Made by a program: the position numbers and the translations under genes
From: Saprospiraceae bacterium
Lineage (GTDB): Bacteria; Bacteroidota; Bacteroidia; Chitinophagales; Saprospiraceae
Direction of reading: 5' to 3'
Assembly (NCBI GenBank): GCA_020631235.1
Contig: JAHDHQ010000002.1
Location: 206,336 to 270,335, forward strand
DNA length: 64,000 nt
Notes under the pieces: model-generated
Told to the model about the DNA's origin: nothing
What the model saw: only the letters and a program-made list of their open reading frames with translations
The model's database searches: none
Shown here: positions 59,393 to 64,000 of the stretch, piece by piece
Layout of the letters: the number at the start of each line of letters is the position of its first letter
How positions within the stretch are numbered: the first letter of the stretch is position 1

Positions 59393-59424
59393 TAAATATA
59401 TTTAACATATGTTAAATATATTTA
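59393..59424. promoter_or_regulatory. 32-bp perfect palindrome (operator candidate)
   Basis: The sequence from 59393 to 59424 equals its own reverse complement. The core is TTTAACATATGTTAAA (59401-59416), flanked by TAAATATA and TATATTTA. It lies one base upstream of the -7 box of the 7362-aa gene and covers its -33 region. The symmetry is seen directly; the operator function is inference. An AT-rich cruciform or hairpin is the alternative. Confidence 0.6.
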
Positions 59425-59470
59425 ATGTGTTAAATTATCTATTAATTCATTTTGATTATTGAAAAGAAAA

Positions 59471-59513
59471 AAATGAATAAAGAAAGCCCATAAAAGAGCT
59501 TTCTTTATCATTT
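59471..59513 (-). terminator. terminator of the third giant gene
   Basis: Arms 59471-59487 and 59498-59513 pair over about 15-16 positions with one bulged A. A run of T follows on the - strand. The hairpin starts just after the stop codon at 59518. Confidence 0.8.
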
Positions 59514-59517
59514 TTTA

Positions 59518-62500
59518 TTAATCTAATTTGATCAATCGTTTATTTACTATCGTATTATCTAAGCTTATTTGCACATAATACATACCTCCAGGCAATGAAC
59601 TACCATCCATTTTATATTTGTGGATGCCAGCATCAACGTTGTTTCCAAGTGATACATTACTGATCACTTTGTTACCCTTTGCATCCATAATATTTAATTC
59701 TATAAACTGCACTTGCCTGTCTAATTCTACTTCGACAGTAAAGGCTCCTATAGTTGGATTAGGATACAATTTGGTGGAGACATCAAACAATTTATCAGTT
59801 GATATTTTGCTCACAGTTGCATGATCTTCATCTTTGTTTAAGCTGTCATCATTTTGCGACTGAATACCGACTACGGCTTCATCTTCTACTAATAAATCAT
59901 CTGAAGTATTGCTCAGGCCTGCTCCAATGTCACAATTACCGAGACCACATGATAAGCTAAAAGTACTGGTTGTATTCTCTCCATTGGCTCCAGTGATATC
60001 ACTATCCACCGATTCATCATTCCCCTGATTTGCTTGTGTTGGATACAATCCTTCCAATGGAATTCCATATTTAATGTAATATTCTCCTGGAGGCACACAC
60101 ATTTTCCAATATCCGTCATCTGAAGGAGTTCCTGGTTTGTGCCCAGTGTATACATAATCATACAGCTCGTAACCATTATCGCCATTTCTAAACACTTCTA
60201 CTTTTATACCATTTACTCCGTTCTCTATGGCATCCCAGATTCCATCATTGTTAGTGTCAAACCAAACTAAATCTCCAATAGCTAAACATTTATAAAGTCC
60301 AGCATCAGCAGAAGATTCATCGCATTCTCCTGGGCTAAGGCTTACTACTTGAGTCGTCCCAAAGCCATTCGAACCATCTGCATCACTATCTAAATTATCA
60401 TTGCCACCTAAATTAGCATCTACAAACTCGTAATCGCCTGACAAGCTGAATTGCGCATAATAATCGCCTGGATAAATTTCATCAAATAAATAAGCTCCTG
60501 AATTATTTGTGTAGGTTGTTCCTACTAAAGAGTCATTTGAAGCAAAATATAGATCTACTCTTATGTTTGATATTCCATCTTCACTTGCATCTTGTATACC
60601 ATCACCATCACAGTCTTCCCATACATAGTTTCCTATTTTTGCCAAAGGAATTAATCCAGCATCTACGTCACGTTTGTGTTCGCCTTGAGCCAATTCAATG
60701 CACGGCGTAAAACCGTTTAAGTTAGCATCATTATCTTCTGAATCGGAAGCTTCTTGATTCTGAACAGTTATAGCACATGATTCAGTCAAGTTGCTAAGTA
60801 CAAATTGTATCTGATAACTACCTCCTAACAATTCATCAAATAAATAGAATCCATTAGCATCCGTGGTAGTACTCTTTAAATATGCTCCGTCACAATCAAA
60901 TAAATGCACAATTACATCTGCCACTCCTGGCTCCCCATCATCCTGAACGCCATCACCATTTAAATCCTTCCACACGTAATCTCCCAGATCACCGGTCACT
61001 ATAATTTGAGCTAAATCATGATCATCTTCATCTTGGTTAATTCCAAATATTTCATTGTCCCCATCCAAGATATCGTTTTCATTGATGGCATCGAACTCGC
61101 TATCCGCATCTATCCTAGACATACCGTTAGTGTCTTTTGCTGCGATGATTTCTCCATAATTTATCCAGTCTTCGATATTATCTGCAGATTGAACTTCAAG
61201 ATATATGTGTAGACTATCTGATGCCCCTGGCATAAGTACCAAAGTGTCAAGATAACCTGTTGTAGGATCTTTCCATAAGTTAGCGTAAACATCCAATCCT
61301 GCGTCGTATGACCATTGTGCATTATTTCCACCGCTATTAAATGCATATCCAGGACTCAGGTAATCACCAATCACGATATCTCTTGCAGGCACACTACCTT
61401 GATTAAATACAACAAAAGTAAATTCGACTATATCTCCGAATAAATAAGGTCCTTCATTATGCACAAGCTTTTGAAGGGCTAAGTCAAATACTTCCACTAA
61501 TTGTCCATCACGATCATCTTCGTCTACATCATTGCTATTATCATCATCAGGCTCACTATCGTAGTCATTTGCTGGATTACCCGCTGCATCGAATGCTTCT
61601 TTTATTTCAGCTTCATTCAAGAATGCATTTGCATCACCGCAAGCTTGTAAATTAACAGTAACACTCATAGTTGCATCTTCACCTGGCATTATCGGACCTG
61701 CTAACACTGCCTCAAGATTATCTCCTACCACTGTCCATCCTGGGCTAGAAACAAACTCAAATCCGCACGGTAAGTAGTCAACAATTTTAACATTTTCCGC
61801 GATCATTGAGCCTTCATTAACTACTGTAATTTCGAAAACCAATTCATCACCATATCGATATGGACCAGCAGTGATTAATGATTTTTCTAAGGCAAGATCA
61901 AATAATTCTACGATGACTGCATCTTCATCATCTTCGTCTTGATCACCATCATCATTATTTACATTTGAGTCAATATCACTATCATTGGCTTGACCATTCT
62001 CATCATATTGTGCCGTAATTTCAGCTGTATTAGTATAGTCTTCCAAGCTATCTCCATCCGCAGTAAACGATAAGTAAATCGATACTGTTTTGGTTTGGCC
62101 AGGCACTATTTCTCCTCCAAAGGTATAGCTTGCATCTGGGTTACTTCCCTGCCATCCGGAGTTATTAGCTACATCAAAATTCAAACCTGGAGGTACATGA
62201 TCCACTATTTGCACATCATATAAGCTCTCTTGACCTTCATTTGTAATGCTTAGGCTAAATTCAAGCAAATCTCCATAAGCATAAGGTAAAGTCGAGACCA
62301 TTTCTTTATCAATGGATAAATCAAATAATTCGATTAAATGTCCATCATGATCATCTTCATCATTGCTTTCGTTTAATATTGCATCATTGATGGAAACGCC
62401 ATCGTTATTTTCATCGTTGTCTAATTGGCTATCGATATCATCCATGGATACTCCATTTAGATCATTAGATGCACTGATTTCTGCATAGTTAGCCCATGCA

Positions 62501-64000
62501 TCATGTGACGGAGTAGCACACTCTTCTACTTGCAAGCTAATCGTCTGCACTATCGATTGTCCTGGCGCCAAAGGTCCAGCTATCGTTGTCACAGCATTGG
62601 ACCCTGATAAACTCCAAGCGCTATTAGCTACTAGTGACAAACCACATGGTATATAGTCCGTCAATTCAATATTAGTAGCCGTGATGCTTCCTTGGTTATA
62701 CACGGTAATATCGTAATCAATCACTTGCCCATAACTTGTGGCTTCTGAAGTTGATGATGTCTTAGTTAAAGCTAAGTCGAAAATGCTAAATATTACTGCA
62801 TCTTCATCATCTTCACTTTGATCTCCATCATCATTGCTAGGAGTACTATCCCAGTCATTAGGATTTACATTACCTGTATTATCAATTACTTCTGTTATTT
62901 CAGCTGTATTTGTATAATCTGCTATACTGTTTCCCACCTGAGAAAAAGTTAAAAACAAGCTTGTTGTTACCACTTGCCCTGGAGCAATGGCTTGTGTAAA
63001 CTCGTAATTAACTGCAGGAGAAGCACCAGTCCAATCTGGATTTAAAGCAGCATTGAAAGAAAAACTTGCTGGAATATTATCAAGAATGGTGGCTCCTAAT
63101 ACAGTTGCATTTCCTTCATTTTCAATAGCAAATTCAAATTCGATTATATCTCCGTATGCATAAGGAGCTGGAGTTTTAATGTTTTTATCTAAAGCTAAAT
63201 CAATGATTTCTATATATTCTAAATCATGATCATCTTCGTCTCCGATAAAGTTAGTTACATTATCATCTATGACTAATCCATCATCATATAGATTGATGTT
63301 AGGCGTAGAGTCTTCATCATCTTGGTAATCTCCATTGAAATCCTTCGAATACATGATTTCTGCGTAGTTAATCATCGGATCATTAGGATCGAAACTAGCC
63401 ACATCAAATGTAATATCTACAAACAAACTATTTCCTGGTGTCAATGGACCAGGCACTTCAGTATATGCATGTCCATCCAGCACATTAAAATACCAAGCAT
63501 TATCATTCAAGTTCCAGCTTTCTAGATTATAATCCACTAATCCTATGTCATAAGCAGTACATGTTCCTTGATTGATCACTTCTATCGTAAATGTCACTTG
63601 TCCACCTGTACCATTACCGGCACTTGCAAAAGAAGTAAAATGTTTTATCAAGGCTAAATCACACTCCCCATCGATGGTAACTGGCTCTGTATCTACATCA
63701 TCTTCACCATTAGGATCATTAAAAGGTATATTATCCGGATAACTGTCCACATCATCTTGATCCATACCATAAATATCCGTTCCTCCTGAAATTTCACCTT
63801 TATTAATGTATGTATCTCCTTCTACTTCTGTATTAAGCACTGTTAAGGTAATATCTACAGAAGCAAAATCTCCTGGCAACAATCCACCTGCAGGTAAGTC
63901 ACCATTCGCTACACTTAGGGTATAGACTGCAGGGTTTGTTCCTGACCAATTTGCATCATTTAAAGCAAAATCAGATGGAATATAATCTGTAATTTCAATG
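59518..64000 (-). CDS. third giant T9SS protein, DUF11 / SdrD_B (5' end outside window)
   Basis: At least 1494 residues are visible and the gene is open at the right edge. The frame continues upstream of a TTG at 63882 without a stop to position 64000, reading IEITDYIPSDFALNDANWSG and on into LLPGDFASVDITL. This is the inside of a DUF11 domain, so the true start lies beyond the window. The visible part holds one partial and six complete DUF11 domains (about 60990-64000), three SdrD_B domains (about 59930-60990) and a T9SS type A sorting domain (LYPNPTIGAFTVEVELDRQV to the stop). The C-terminal module closely resembles that of the 7362-aa protein: KPGTPSDDGYWKMCVPPG and SSLPGGMY occur in both. 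Probable surface adhesin and paralogue of its neighbours. Confidence 0.85.
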   Translation of the reverse strand, partial: IEITDYIPSDFALNDANWSGTNPAVYTLSVANGDLPAGGLLPGDFASVDITLTVLNTEVEGDTYINKGEISGGTDIYGMDQDDVDSYPDNIPFNDPNGEDDVDTEPVTIDGECDLALIKHFTSFASAGNGTGGQVTFTIEVINQGTCTAYDIGLVDYNLESWNLNDNAWYFNVLDGHAYTEVPGPLTPGNSLFVDITFDVASFDPNDPMINYAEIMYSKDFNGDYQDDEDSTPNINLYDDGLVIDDNVTNFIGDEDDHDLEYIEIIDLALDKNIKTPAPYAYGDIIEFEFAIENEGNATVLGATILDNIPASFSFNAALNPDWTGASPAVNYEFTQAIAPGQVVTTSLFLTFSQVGNSIADYTNTAEITEVIDNTGNVNPNDWDSTPSNDDGDQSEDDEDAVIFSIFDLALTKTSSTSEATSYGQVIDYDITVYNQGSITATNIELTDYIPCGLSLVANSAWSLSGSNAVTTIAGPLAPGQSIVQTISLQVEECATPSHDAWANYAEISASNDLNGVSMDDIDSQLDNDENNDGVSINDAILNESNDEDDHDGHLIELFDLSIDKEMVSTLPYAYGDLLEFSLSITNEGQESLYDVQIVDHVPPGLNFDVANNSGWQGSNPDASYTFGGEIVPGQTKTVSIYLSFTADGDSLEDYTNTAEITAQYDENGQANDSDIDSNVNNDDGDQDEDDEDAVIVELFDLALEKSLITAGPYRYGDELVFEITVVNEGSMIAENVKIVDYLPCGFEFVSSPGWTVVGDNLEAVLAGPIMPGEDATMSVTVNLQACGDANAFLNEAEIKEAFDAAGNPANDYDSEPDDDNSNDVDEDDRDGQLVEVFDLALQKLVHNEGPYLFGDIVEFTFVVFNQGSVPARDIVIGDYLSPGYAFNSGGNNAQWSYDAGLDVYANLWKDPTTGYLDTLVLMPGASDSLHIYLEVQSADNIEDWINYGEIIAAKDTNGMSRIDADSEFDAINENDILDGDNEIFGINQDEDDHDLAQIIVTGDLGDYVWKDLNGDGVQDDGEPGVADVIVHLFDCDGAYLKSTTTDANGFYLFDELLGGSYQIQFVLSNLTESCAITVQNQEASDSEDNDANLNGFTPCIELAQGEHKRDVDAGLIPLAKIGNYVWEDCDGDGIQDASEDGISNIRVDLYFASNDSLVGTTYTNNSGAYLFDEIYPGDYYAQFSLSGDYEFVDANLGGNDNLDSDADGSNGFGTTQVVSLSPGECDESSADAGLYKCLAIGDLVWFDTNNDGIWDAIENGVNGIKVEVFRNGDNGYELYDYVYTGHKPGTPSDDGYWKMCVPPGEYYIKYGIPLEGLYPTQANQGNDESVDSDITGANGENTTSTFSLSCGLGNCDIGAGLSNTSDDLLVEDEAVVGIQSQNDDSLNKDEDHATVSKISTDKLFDVSTKLYPNPTIGAFTVEVELDRQVQFIELNIMDAKGNKVISNVSLGNNVDAGIHKYKMDGSSLPGGMYYVQISLDNTIVNKRLIKLD
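60990..64000 (-). repeat. DUF11 repeats, six complete plus one partial, with A/B alternation
   Basis: Unit starts read CDLALIKHF, IDLALDKNI, FDLALTKTS, FDLSIDKEM, FDLALEKSL and FDLALQKLV. Units 2 and 4 are closer to each other (PYAYGD start, DYTNTAEIT middle, DGDQ-x-EDDEDAVI end) than to units 1 and 3, which end EDDHD. This gives an A-B-A-B order and suggests a two-unit duplication. Confidence 0.75.

Noticed and set aside
63880-63882. TTG as start of the third giant gene
   Set aside because: It is in the middle of a DUF11 domain that continues in frame to the window edge.

Overview
The window looks like chromosomal DNA of a Bacteroidota bacterium, most likely from the Saprospiria (Saprospiraceae-like); the class-level placement is inference. 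Supporting signs are AT-rich DNA, A-rich leaders in place of Shine-Dalgarno sites, TAnnTTTG-like promoter boxes, and five secreted proteins that end in type IX secretion system (T9SS) type A sorting domains. Several of these carry DUF11, SdrD_B-like, SBBP and MopE-like repeats. No tRNA, rRNA, CRISPR array, transposase or integrase was seen.

Layout. Positions 1-3149 (+ strand) hold a small surface-glycan cluster: a STAS-like protein, a Wzx-type flippase and a family 4 glycosyltransferase, closed by a strong terminator. Positions 3154-4378 (- strand) hold an accessory-looking block: a Vat/CatB-type hexapeptide acetyltransferase and a ParDE toxin-antitoxin pair with a palindromic operator. Positions 4465-10185 (- strand) are a tightly overlapping three-gene operon: a 1019-residue polytopic membrane protein of the PTPS-related/GT-C-like type, a lipoprotein, and a membrane-anchored GH5-like glycosidase. 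A dolichyl-phosphate-glucose-synthase-like family 2 glycosyltransferase is divergent from it. Positions 11166-14463 (+ strand) hold a heptanucleotide repeat tract, a hotdog thioesterase, a serine beta-lactamase-like lipoprotein and CreD.

From 14489 to the right edge everything is on the - strand and encodes T9SS cargo. The order is a kelch/GEVED/MopE-repeat protein (1187 aa), a 797-aa protein with a duplicated unrecognised domain, and then three giant repeat proteins: 5163 aa, 7362 aa (a 22-kb gene), and a third of at least 1494 aa whose 5' end lies beyond the window. The three giants share a C-terminal module of three or four SdrD_B domains plus a sorting domain, so they are probably paralogues that diverged by repeat expansion. 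The two giant genes whose upstream regions are visible share a dyad-symmetric element at the same distance from the start codon, next to a plausible -7 box, which suggests co-regulation.

Working model (inference): the left third makes and trims a surface glycan, and the right two thirds display very large, acidic, probably calcium-binding repeat proteins on the cell surface. No T9SS machinery gene and no PorP/SprF partner is present in the window.
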